A DNA stretch of 64,000 nt from Edaphochlamys debaryana. Taxonomy: Eukaryota > Chlorophyta > Chlorophyceae > Chlamydomonadales. A program made the position numbers and the translations under genes. The notes under the pieces are model-generated. The model was given only the letters and a program-made list of their open reading frames with translations, did no database searches and was not told the DNA's origin. This document shows positions 10,966-21,739 of the stretch, in pieces. The DNA lies in contig JAEHOE010000004.1 in the NCBI GenBank assembly GCA_016858145.1, positions 62,001 through 126,000 on the forward strand. The letters run 5' to 3'. Each line of letters starts with the position of its first letter. Position 1 is the first letter of the stretch.

Positions 10966-13900
10966 TCACACACCCCCGGCCTTCCGTACAAGCGCCTCGC
11001 CCACGGCCTCGTCCGCCAGTAGGTCCAGCAGCATCGCCCGGAGCGCCACCATGGGCAGTTTGTACGGCCGCTCGCGGTACTCGAGGCCCGCGGCCCGGCG
11101 TACGGCGATCATCAAGATCTGGGGGTATGGGAGGAGGGGCAGTTGGAGCGGAGGAGTGTTGAGGAGGTCCTGGCTTGGGCGGTCGCGGAGGGTTGTAGAG
11201 GAGGTTGTGGGTGCCCCAGGGAACGGGTTCCCAGGCCTTGCGAGGCCGCGGATGCTCGCCCGACAGATCGAGACCAAAGCCAGCACCCGCCTGCCCGACT
11301 CACCCACACGTCCGCCGCCTTGCCGAGCCGCTTCAGCCTGCACTCAACATCGTACACAACCGCCGTCATCTCCACCGGCGACGGCGCAGCGGCGCCGCCA
11401 CCCGCCGCTGCCGCTGCCGCCGACGTCGGCGCTGCCTGCCCGCCGGCCGCCACGTCCCCTGCGGCGGAGGCCCTGCTGCCCGCCGGCGGTCCGCGCCTGC
11501 CTCCGGCCGCAGAGCTGCTGCTGGGGCCGCGGGGCTCGGAGGCCGCAGCGGCCGTGGGCTCCTCCCGTTCTTTCAGCTCCTTGCGTAGTGCCAGCAGCAC
11601 CCGCCGCGGCAGCACCTCGAGGGCCTTGCGCAGCGACATGCGGGAGGCGGCGGCGCCGTCGGCCGCCTCCGCCACCGCCTCCGTCAGCTCCGCCACCAGT
11701 TCCGGCGCCGTGTGCGGGGCCAGTGCGGTGAAGGGCTGCAGGAGGCCGCAGGAGCCGGCCCGCAGTGCCATGGCCTGAACGGACGCAGGGGGTGGGGGGG
11801 CGTAAGAGAGTGCAGGGTCACTGGAGGAAGCTCGTGTGCAAAATATACAGACGGGTTGTAGTTAAGGCGCGAGCTGGCCCTTCAGCAGCCCCTGTATACC
11901 ACCCGTCCCCTGCTTGCCTTGAGCATCTCCGCCTCCGCCACAGCCTCCGCCGTTGGTTGAGCCTGCGTCCCCTGCCCTTTCTCATTCTGCGCCGCGGCGG
12001 CGGCGGTGGCGATGGCGACAGCGGCGGCGCAGGCCCCGCGCAGGTGCTCCACGGCGGTGCGCGCCAGCAGCAGGGAGGGCGCCCCGGCCCAGGCGCTGCG
12101 GCGCAGCAGCGATCCCAGGCTGGGGCTGGCGGCGTCGACGGCGTGCAGGAGCTGGGGGGCCCTGGTGAAGGCAATTGAGTGCGGGAGCAACGCGGAAGAG
12201 CATTAGAGGGACCATGAGGCACGCCTAAGCAGGAAGTCGCAACACACCCCTCCTCGCCGAACACCGCTTCAGCCATTGGCAGTGGCACTCGCCTCCCTGC
12301 CTCAAGCAGCAGCCCAACCACGGTGCCCACAGCAGCAGCCGCACCTGTCCTGCTTTAGCAGCCCCTGCGGCGCCAGCTCCCCTTGCACAAAGGCCTCCCA
12401 GCCAGCCACCAGCGCCCGCAGCAGCTCCGCATCCGGGGTCCACTCGACCGCCGCCGCCAGCGCCGCCTCCCCACCCGCTCCGCCCGTGCCCGCTCCCGCC
12501 GACCGGCCAGCGCGGGTCGTCAGCAGCTCGGCCGCCAGCACCCCGGCCCCTGCGTTACCGTCCTCGGCCGCCTGGAGCACCTCGAGCGCCAGGGCGCGCA
12601 GCGCTTGCGGGGGCAGGGCGGCGACGGCGAGGGCCACGGCGCTGTTGGCGGGGTCTTGGGGTAGGGTCAGCGGCGGCAGGTCCGGACCCAGCACGGTGTG
12701 GGCCAGGGAGCGCTGTAGCGTGGGCCGCTCGCGCACCGCCGCCCACAGGCGCTCCAGGTCCTCCGCAGTCCACTCCGGCTCCCAATCCAGAACCGAGCAG
12801 TTCGGGGCTGCCGCTGCCGCTGCCGCCTGCCCCGCCGCCGCTGCCGCCTTGTCGGCCTCCGCCGGCTTAGCCTCCGCTGCCTCGGGTACCGCCGTTCCCG
12901 TCGGCTGGCTGCTGGGGCCTGCGCTGGGGCTGAAGCCGCCGGCGCCAGCGCCAGCGCCGGCTCCGCTCACGGGGCCCACCGGGCCCACGACGGGACCCGA
13001 CGGGCCCACGGTGGGGCCCATGACGGGCCCACCGGGGCCCATGTCGCTGGCCTGGACCTTCTCGATGGGCGCCGGGTCATCGCCGCGGGCCCAGCTGCAC
13101 TGCAGCCCCAGCTCCAGCGCCTTCAGCAGCGCCCCCTGCAGGGCGGAGCGGTCCAGCTGGTCGACCGCGCGGGCGGCGGGGGCGGGGGCGGAGGGGGCGG
13201 AGGGGGCGGGGTCGGAGCCCGCCGCCGCCTTCGTGCGCAGCACCAGCTCCTGAGGGGGGTGGAGAGGATGGGGACAGGGTGAGGTGGTGAAGGTGTTGAG
13301 GGCGGCAACCTGGGCGAGCGACACGCAACCCTCCCCATCTTGAGGCGCCCCAACCCTCCACTGGCTGTGCCTCCAACAGCCCTGACAGCGGCCCCCTCTC
13401 ACGGGAACCTCAACTAGCCACGAATCCCCCCAACCCCTGACACGCAAGCCACTCCCACCTGCAGCCCCTCCGCGGGCAGGGTCTCCACCGCCAGCGCCAG
13501 CTGCCGCAGCAGGTGGCCCCGGGGCGCGCCCCGCCAGAAGGTGTGGTAGTGCAGGTCGCGCAGGAAGGGGGACACGGCCTCCAGGGCGGCGGGGTGGACC
13601 AGGGCGGGGCTGGGGTGCGGGCGGTGGGGGGGAGGGAAGTAAACGAGTTCAGCACCGAGGCGGAAGCGGAGCGTCTATGGCAGGCAGTGGAACGAGGGAG
13701 AGTGTAGAAGACGTGTTAGGCGAACCGAGCCATCACAGTTTTGGCGATTGAGCAAATCGGTGGGCTCACCTGCGCGGTGTGGCGGGCTCGCTCCACCACC
13801 GCCACCAGCCCAGCACCGCCGCCGCGGCTGCCCGGCGCCTGTCCACCTGCCCGCCCGCGCCCGCGGCCGTTGCCTCCGCGTCCGCTGCCGCCGCGCTCGC

Positions 13901-15893
13901 CATCACCTCGCCCCACAGCTTGGCCCGGTGCTGCGGCGCGTCCGGGTTGCCCATGACCTCCCCCCGCAGGAGGTCCAGCTCCGACTCCGCCAGGCGGCCC
14001 AGGGCCCAGGTGAGCGCCTCCACCGGGTCCTTGGGCACCACCCCGGCCCCCGCGGCCCCTGCCCCGGCTGGGGCGCTGCTGCCCTGGGCCTGGGCCTGGG
14101 CCTGGCCCTTGAGGCCGAGTGCCTGCAGCTCCAGGGCCGTGGTCCGGGCGCCGAGGAGCACTTGGTCCAGGATGCGTACGGCACGATCTCTGTCGAGCCG
14201 CCGGGCCTTGTCGTACAGGTGATCCAGCTCCAGCGTGAAGCGGAAGGTCCGTACGGCCAGTACGGAGGGCTTGGGCGGCATGCGGCGCCAGCGGGTGCGG
14301 AGCGGGGGGGGTGGGGCGTCCACGGGCAGCGGTGCACCGTCTGGGACGGGCGAGGACGGGGGTGGCAGGGGCGGGGTGCTGCTCGAGGGGAAGGGCCTGC
14401 TGGTGATGGCAGGTGCCCGGCCCGTTGGGCGTTTCTTGTTGATGTAGGAGGCCGAGGCGCCGGGTCGGTCAATGGGGGCGTAGGCGGGGAAAGCAGAGGC
14501 CTTAGGAGAGGCCTTGGGGGAGGCCTTGGGGGAGGCCTTGGGGGAGGCCTTGGGGGAGGCCTTGGGTGGAGGGGTGGGGGCCTCGAAGGAGGGTGGGGCG
14601 GGGGAGTTTGCAGGTCTGGAGGAGGTCGAGGATGAGGCCTGAGGGGAGGCCTTAGCGGAGGAGGAGGCGGCCTTGGAGGACGCGGAGGAAGTGGTGGTGG
14701 CGGGAGGGACTCTGGCGGTGGGGGCGCTGGAGGGCGTGGGGATGCCCGCAGCAGCGCTGGAGCCGGCTGCGGGCGCAGCGGCGGGTCTCGGGGTGCTGCC
14801 GCTCTGCCCGGCGCCTCCCGGACGACGCTTGGGGTCCACGGCCTCGCTCCTGGGCCCTGGTAGCGTGAGGCCAGAGCCGGAGCCCGCGGCAGAAGCGGCA
14901 GACCTGGACGCCGCCGGCGCAGGCGGTTGGGGCGGTTGCAGCGACGGCGGCAGGAGCGGTTGGAGCGACGGCGGCGGCAGGACGGACGCGAGGTCGCGGC
15001 CGGCGCTGCCGGTCTCCTGCAGCGGGCCCGCCTGGCAGCTGGGAGCGTCGAGGTCGCCGCCGCTGGCGCTGCCGTCCTTGCCGCTGCCGTCCTTGCCGCT
15101 GACGCCGAGGGCGCTGCAGGCGACGCGACGGGCCTGCGTTCAGGGACGAACGGCATACTGGGCGGCAGGGTGAGCTCGGGGACTAGGGCCCAGAGGAATC
15201 AGACAGGGGAGAGTGAACAGAAGCATGTGTTGCGGTGGGTGGCCGCCCTAGGCAGAGACGGACTCACCGCCAGGCCTGAGCGCCCGCCGAGGAAGCCGGT
15301 GTTGCTCCTCAGCGTGACGGAGGCGGAGATGGCGGCAGAGGCTGCGGAGGAGTGGGGATGGCAGCGCACGGGTGCGGCTGCCCTGAACACGCCGACCCGC
15401 CGCGGGTACAGCGGCGACCGGCGGAAGGCGTGCCCGCCGAGTGCGCCGATGCCGCTGGAGCTGGGGACACCGAGACCGGGCGCTGCCTGGACGACGCCCC
15501 GTGCGGCGTTGGATGCGTCCGACGCCGATACAGGTTTGGCCGAGGGTCTTGATAGCGCGACCTGCTGGGCGGATGCGGGGCAGTTCGCGACATGACCGGA
15601 CCCTTCTGGTGGAGAGCAAGAAGAGCTGAAGCCTGCACATTTGGACTCACCTCGGTGCATTTCCCAACGGGCGTGGAGCTTGAGGCTGGCCGGGTCGAGA
15701 TGCTTGCGGTCGCGGTGCGGGTCATGTCGCCCACTTGTTCTTGCAACTCCCGAGGCGAGAGGGGAAGCTGCACTCTGCAATATAGTGCATATCTTCGCTG
15801 GATGCCAAGCCTGAAAGCAGGGAACGCCCGGCTCCTTCGCTTGCTGCGCGCGAGGATGGCCGAGTTCGGCCGCACCAGGTGGAGCGAAACCAT
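10966..15893 (-). CDS. Large Ala/Pro-rich protein with transit-peptide-like N-terminus, 1279 aa, 8 exons
   Basis: Exons are complement(15651..15893), (15268..15561), (13770..15133), (13459..13609), (12345..13249), (11903 or 11918..12161), (11304..11774) and (10966..11118). Phases agree throughout. The start (MVSLHLVRPNSAILARSKRR) is basic, Ser/Ala-rich and lacks acidic residues, as in algal organelle transit peptides. Helical segments stand out from low-complexity linkers: RTFRFTLELDHLYDKARRLD, DLERLWAAVRERPTLQRSLA, ELLRALVAGWEAFVQGE, and a C-terminal ILMIAVRRAAGLEYRERPYK region. A KASP tandem repeat and a GPxGPV repeat mark disordered parts. No family is recognised. The helix-rich, organelle-targeted layout is reminiscent of algal organelle RNA factors, but I see no RAP or OPR motif. 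The donor of exon 6 is ambiguous between GT (ends 11903) and a strong GC donor (ends 11918); both keep the frame. Confidence 0.75.
14496..14567. repeat. 12-bp minisatellite coding KASP repeats
   Basis: About six tandem copies of AGGCCTTGGGGG encode KASPKASPKASPKASP on the minus strand, inside exon 3 of the gene at 10966-15893. Such 12-bp arrays change copy number easily without shifting frame. Confidence 0.85.
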
Positions 15894-16724
15894 GTCTGAG
15901 TGTTGTTCTTGGAGTGCTGAAGGCTTGTCGGTTGTAGAAGGCGACTGCGCTCGGCTTATGAAGGGCGAGCTCAGGCGGAGGGTCGCGTCAAGGTACGGCA
16001 GATGGCGCGCCCACTTTGACCGCGCATCAGCGCCCAAAGCATCTCACTTGGCGTCTGTTGTGAGTGCCGTGCAGGCAACGGCGGTCTGCCGTTCAGGGTG
16101 GCTCATGCGGGTAGGGGAGCTGGGCCTTGGGGGACACAGCAGCGTGAGTCGTGTCACAGCCATTTCACAGCGGCACTTTTGCAGCGCCCGTCCTCACCCG
16201 TCGGTCAGAGACCTCGCACAGACCTCATCTCCCTGTCGATCCATTCCCACCGCCCAGTCCATCGCAAGATCACATGCATTTAATCACCCCGGGGTAAGGC
16301 TAAGTAGGTGCCTCCATGCAACGTGCGGCCCCGCCCTGCCACCCGCCCTGCGCCCGCCCCCCTATCCTGTCACCCCTCCAGCCCGCCACACCCACTCGGT
16401 GACGTTCCCCGCACGTGGGTACCTCCACGACGCCCTCCTCGGTCCCAGCCACTGCGCGCCGCACCGCCACCGCCGCGTCCCTCCATGCAGCACGCCTCCC
16501 GTGTCCCGTCATTCGTCCTCCCACTGCCTTCCCGGCTCCGCCTTTGCCTCCGCCTCCGCTGCGCCACCCCTGATCCGTGTCCGCTGTGCCTGCTCCGCAT
16601 CGCCTCCGCGTCGCGCCTCCTCGTCCACTCCAGCCGCTGCTGCATCTCCAGCCCAGAGCAGGCCCCCGCCGCTTCCCGCCGCTCAGGCGGCTCAGTCCGC
16701 CGCTCAGGCGGCTCAGTCCGCCGC
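15894..16724. other. Intergenic: promoter of the 1279-aa gene and 3' UTR of FOP
   Basis: No gene is recognised. A long plus-strand open frame crosses this stretch, but it runs antisense over exons of both neighbours and has no family features. Confidence 0.5.
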
Positions 16725-16728
16725 TCAG
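16681..16728. repeat. 21-bp tandem repeat with hairpins overlapping the FOP stop codon
   Basis: The unit GCTCAGGCGGCTCAGTCCGCC occurs at 16681-16701 and 16702-16722, plus a partial copy reaching 16728. On the FOP strand each unit contains GGCGG-ACTGAG-CCGCC, a small stem-loop. The FOP stop (16725-16727) lies in the partial unit. Confidence 0.8.
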
Positions 16729-19700
16729 TGCCACTCTGCCGTCTCCGCCAGGTCCACGCCCATGTCCGTGATGTCGCCCGAGCGGTCCGAGGCGGACAGG
16801 CCCGTCTCGCGCATGTCCATGGACAGACCCTGGCGGATGGCGGTTGGAGGGGGGGAATCAGGGGAGCATGAGGCTTGAACGGCTTTCCAACAGACTTCAA
16901 GAGGCTCCAGTGCAGGTCCAGGTTGCGCTAGCCAGCCGAACACGCAACCAACGCCCTATTGTGCACGCACTTACACCACAGTACCGCGTAGGATACCCCG
17001 GGTATCCCGACACACACGCATCTAAGGTTCCCCGCGCATCCTATTCTGCCCACCTTGCTCGCGAATGGGAGTCGGTCCTCCCGGGCGCCTCCGCCGCTCC
17101 CGCTGACGCCGGGGCCGGCCCACGACCCACCGTCATCCTGCGGGGCAAGGGGGGACAGCGGCCGTCTGCTCAGGCACGGCACTAGCTGTCCCTAGCCGGA
17201 GGCGGGCAGGAGCCCAGGTGCGCGGTGCCTGAGTCTAATAAGCCCCCCCGGAGTCAGTGCGCGAGGGTGATGGCCCTGCCCTGCCCACGGTCCACTCCAC
17301 ATGTTGCCTTCGCGCACATATATAAGCGCACCGCAATTGCACCAAGCACGCATGCACGCACCATGGATGCGCTGACGGACATCTCCGCATCGTAGATGTT
17401 GCCGGGCGGGCCGGAAGCACGTGCGCGAGGCTGGGGAGGGATGGGGATAGCGGCGGGCAACAGGAGGGCGGTCAGCATGCTTGCAACGGGAGCTGCCAGG
17501 CACGTATGAAGGTCTTCTGGATTCCACATTTGGCAGACCAGGACACTGCCAATCCCGCTGCCCCGCCTACGTCTGCGTCCATGCTCGTACTGAGCGAGTC
17601 GTTGGAGAGCAGCCCCAGCCTGGCCGTTGGGAGGAAGGGATGGGAGAAAGGGCAGGAAGCAGCATGTCAAGTCCCTCCCCGCAGAGAGTGCACGTGCAAG
17701 CCCAACCCCAACCAGCCCCAGGCCCCACTCCCTCCGCACGCACTTGCGGAGCTCCTCCTTCTCCTTCTCGATGTCCGCCAGGGACTTGCGCACCACCGGG
17801 CCGCCCAGCGGGCCGAGCTTGGCGCCTGCGAGTTGGGACGAAAGGGGGGCACATGCTCGGGTCCCCAGGACCACGGCCCCGCGCGTTACCCTGCCGTCCA
17901 GCTGTTTAACAGGACGGAGCACCCGCAGACCGTATTGGGGACTTGGTCCCACTCAGCTCAATTGGACGGACGGCGGCCCCTGTCCTAAGCCCGCGGCTTC
18001 GACGCACCCATCCCTGAGAGGATTGTTCTCGCTCGAGGAGAGCAAGAATGAGAGCTTACCGAGGGTGGGCAGCGGGGCCAGGGGCGCCAGCGGGGACAGC
18101 TTGGGCGCGCCGAGCGGCCTGCGCAGTGGGAACGTGTGAGTGTCATGAGTAGGGGGGATCAGGGACGTGTTGCCCCGACATCTGGCTGACGGCGCGACCG
18201 CCTTGCGCCACCTCCCATCGGTCCCGGCAGCTCTATTTGAACGGCTGCGGCCACCTCCCACTTCGCAGCCCCCCCATCCCTGTCCACCACTCGCTTGAGC
18301 GGCTGCAGCGGGAAACCGCGCATCTGCCCCTCGGCCCCAGCAGCCTCACTCCGACCCACATCACCAACGACATTCCTCCCACACGCCCCCATTCAAGCAC
18401 CCCCGCCGCTTCCCTCCCCAGTCGGCCGCCCACACCGCGAACCACACTCTGCGACTTCCCGCCCAGCCCCCTCCCCGTCCGCCGCTCACTTGAGCGGCTC
18501 CAGCTTGGACAGCTTGGGCGTGCCCTCGCTGATGGGCGACAGCATGGCGGCGGAGCTGGACAGGGAGGCCCGCGGGTCGCCCAGCGCCAGGCCCGCGGGC
18601 GGGAAGTCGGAGCTGAAGCTCAGGCCGCCGCTGTTGCCTGGAGGGGGGGCGGGGGGACTCGTGAGCGGGGTAACTGATGGAGGAGTTGGACAGCAAAGGG
18701 AGAGCGGGAGGCGGGCGGGCCCGAGGATGGGCCAGGGGCGGCGAGAGTGGGGGTCCAGTCCAGGGTCAGTGGGATGCGGGTAGGCCACGTCCCAACCCAA
18801 GCCCCGCGCACCTGCGTCCAGGCCGGCCAGTTCGTTGCTGACGCCGAAGCTCCTGCGTGGCGAAGCCCAATACGGGAATGAGTGGCCTCCTGATCATATG
18901 CCACCCATGTCCTGCAACTTGCAGCCCTCAACCCCTTGCCTTCACTCGGCACCACATCTGTTACTCCGCATCCAGTGAGGCCTCCGCTGCCACCTCCCGC
19001 ACCACATGGCAACCTGATTCCCAACAGCCAGGACGGGCTCCCAGCGCCCCTGTTCCCCCTCCCCCGACCCACCTGTCCCCCGCCATGAGGTCGGCGTCCA
19101 GGGCCGTGCGCCCCCGCCCGCCGGCCCCCGGCCGGTCCCGCCCGCTCTCATCGCCCGACGTGGACCCAGAGCGTAGGTCTGGTGGGTGACAGTGGGGGTT
19201 GGTTGGGGTGGGGCAAGGTAAGCAATAAGCCCGTCGGCTCCATCATCCTGGGCAGAGGTGCTTGCTGACACAGGGAAGCTGGCCGCGAACGGCGCTGCCC
19301 CTGGCATCAGCTCCCGCTCCACGCAGGGCCCCGTGCGCACCCGGCTTGGATGAGGCTGGCCGCTTGAAGCCCTGCGCAGGAAGTAGTCGTCGTGATGTCA
19401 GCGCCCGAAGCATGAGAGCACGCCTTGGGACATGCAAGCCAAGTCTCCTGACCCTTACCCAGACCGCTGGGCTCTGGTCAGAGCCCCACACAACAGCCCC
19501 TTGGCAGACGCTTTGAGCGCACCCGCCCAGCCCTCCCCAACCTACCATGGCTGTTGCGTAGTCATCCTCATCGTCGTCCCCACCCGCCTCCGCCCCTTCC
19601 TCCTCCACGGCCTCCTCTACCGGCTCCTCCTCGAAGTCCTCGTCAGAGTAAGCCGAGCCCCCCGACGGCTCCGGAGCGGGCTTAGCCGGCGGTGCTTGCG

Positions 19701-20694
19701 GCGCTGGTGTGGATTTGCTGCCTCCTAGCCCCGGCAGCGGTCCCAGGGGGGGTGCTTTCCCCAGGGGTGCGAGGGGTTCTAGCCGTGCCAGGGGAGCGAC
19801 CAGCGGGGGTGGTGCGGCGGGCGTGGAGGACGGGGTGGGTTTGGCGGGTGGCGCGGGGGCCGATGTGGAGGTCGAGGGCGCAGGGGCAAAGGAGGTGGTG
19901 GGTGCGCTGTCGCTGCCGGCGTCGCCTCCTCGAGACCCGCCTCCCGACTTGTAGGATTTGACCAGCGTCAGCAGCAGCGGCTCCTCAGGATTGGAGGGGC
20001 GCAGGCCCTGAAGGGCACCGAGAAGACGCAGAGGGCAGGGTTTGCAGGCAGCGTGCAGACTCCCGGCACGAACACTTATACACACCAGCTTGGATGCGGC
20101 CGCTTGTCTGCCGCTTTCGGGCGCGCCTGGCCCCAGCTCTGGGTGGAAGACCTGCGCCCGGGGCGGGTGAGGGGTTGCTGCAGGCGGTGCTTGCGGACAC
20201 ACGGCACACGTCTACCTGCTTGGTGAAGCTGAAGTTGCAGGTGTCCAGTAGGTCCAACACGAGCTGGATGGCGAGCTGGCCTGCGAGCAGAGCTGCGGGG
20301 TTCAAGCGACAGGTGCAATTTTCATATGCCTCCAACTTGGGGCTCACCGTCGGGGTCCGCCAGCAGCGCTTTACGTGCAGGTGTGGATGTCTTTGCCGAC
20401 ATCCCTGCACGCCGGGGCAGACCGGTCGCTGGGTGGCAGTCCATGTGAACGCCGAGGGCAGTCGCACGCTTACCGGCTGTTGAGGACGCGCTTTCATATT
20501 CCTCCACTGCGATGAACACCTGGGCCCGCAGTTGCGCCTGCGTCCGCGAGAGGGGCGCCGGTCAACATCGCGCACCCATGTCTCCCGAGGGTCGTCGCGT
20601 TGTAGTCAAGTGATGTCCAGGTCTCTACCTTGAGCTGGGCAATGATGCCCTGCTTCTCTAGCGTCTGCGTGACGGCCTGCTTTATCGCGTCCAT
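16725..20694 (-). CDS. FOP: FOP/CEP43-like centriole and basal-body protein, 521 aa, 16 exons
   Basis: Exons are complement(20629..20694), (20474..20537), (20348..20404), (20216..20292), (20086..20151), (19546..20007), (19341..19371), (19073..19178), (18812..18852), (18490..18637), (18060..18118), (17744..17825), (17571..17619), (17362..17430), (17054..17137) and (16725..16829). Phases fit throughout. The N-terminus (AVTQTLEKQGIIAQLK, then AQLRAQVFIAVEEYE) and the LisH-type dimerisation helix pair (LAGQLAIQLVLDLLDTCNFS, then VFHPE) match the FOP/FGFR1OP/FOR20 family. That family sits at centriole distal ends and is needed for ciliogenesis. The middle is acidic and Pro-rich. Short SP/KL-rich segments (TPKLSKLEPL, APKLSPLAPL) and a conserved-looking acidic tail (DRSGDITDMGVDLAE) follow, as in animal FOP. 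Exons 13-15 are the least certain. The gene implies a flagellated organism. Confidence 0.85.
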
Positions 20695-21739
20695 TTCTGC
20701 TCTGCTGCAGGCCAGCTAGCGAGGACGGCCTATCGTTGGGGCATCGGTGTAGATGCTAGGTAAAGTTATCGGGTCCGGAGCGACTCACTGAAGCCAAGCG
20801 GCGGGTTGGCAGCCGTTACCCCTAGTTGCCGTACCCGACCGTGTGTGTATGGGCGTGACCTGAGGGTGCCTTGCCGTGGAGCTGTTATCCAACCAGCCCG
20901 TCGTGCAGATTGGCTTATCGACAATATGACTGATGGCAGCCGCGCCACGAGCAAGGAGCGAATCCTACCGCGCAGAGACCTCGGGGACCTAGCCGGGAGA
21001 TGGCGGGAGGCTCTCCACGCCTGATCCCACCTGAGGCTATGCTTCACACACGAGCAATCAGCCTGCGATCCCTGAATTGCGCAATGTCCAACAGCGTGAA
21101 GGCGACGAGGACCGGAGAGCCACCGATAGCGTTACATCGTGCCGTCTGACCGAGAAGAGTCTTTGCCAACATGCCTCAGCACGTCCAGGTGGAGGGACCC
21201 CACAGGAGTTTCGCCCAGGCCCCCATACATAACGAACACAATCGTGGAAAATAGACACCAGAAAGAAGTTATGATTAGCCCGGCAGTAAACACGATACAA
21301 CCCAACGAAGTTTGACTTTAACTGTTCGAGCTTGAGCAGAGCTATCTATGTACCGTGGCCACTCTCGCTCGTGCAGTAGTGAACGCATGTAAGGGTTGCC
21401 CCACACAATCAAGCCTCACCTTTTCTCTCCGAGCCCCCTACTGGTCCCATCATCTGTCCACTTGTCCATAAGCTTACGCGAACCAACCCGACAACTCTTG
21501 CGCACACATACCTCCTCTCCCGCCGCCTCTCCGAGAGGCTCCCCCCTAGCGAGTATCCCCCGCACTCCACCGCCTTCACGCCGTACTTCACAAGCACGGC
21601 CATGACTACATGCCCTCCTTTCATTATGCCCCCCCAGCAAGCCTCACTCTTCACTCCTTTTCACACAGCACCCCATTCTTCACAAGCACAGCCGTTACCA
21701 CATGCCCTGCTCTTCCTATCCTTGCATCAACCTTGCTGT
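20695..21739. other. Intergenic: FOP promoter and ABCG 3' UTR
   Basis: Composition is less GC-biased than the coding parts and no gene is recognised. TTACA near 21132 reads TGTAA on the minus strand, about 600 nt past the ABCG stop, and could be its polyadenylation signal. Confidence 0.45.

Noticed and set aside
12276..13253. 325-codon plus-strand open frame
   Set aside because: Antisense to exon 5 of the 1279-aa gene; GC-rich coding DNA commonly leaves such frames open.
15592..16878. 428-codon plus-strand open frame
   Set aside because: Crosses exon 1 of one minus-strand gene and the last exon of FOP; no recognisable motif.
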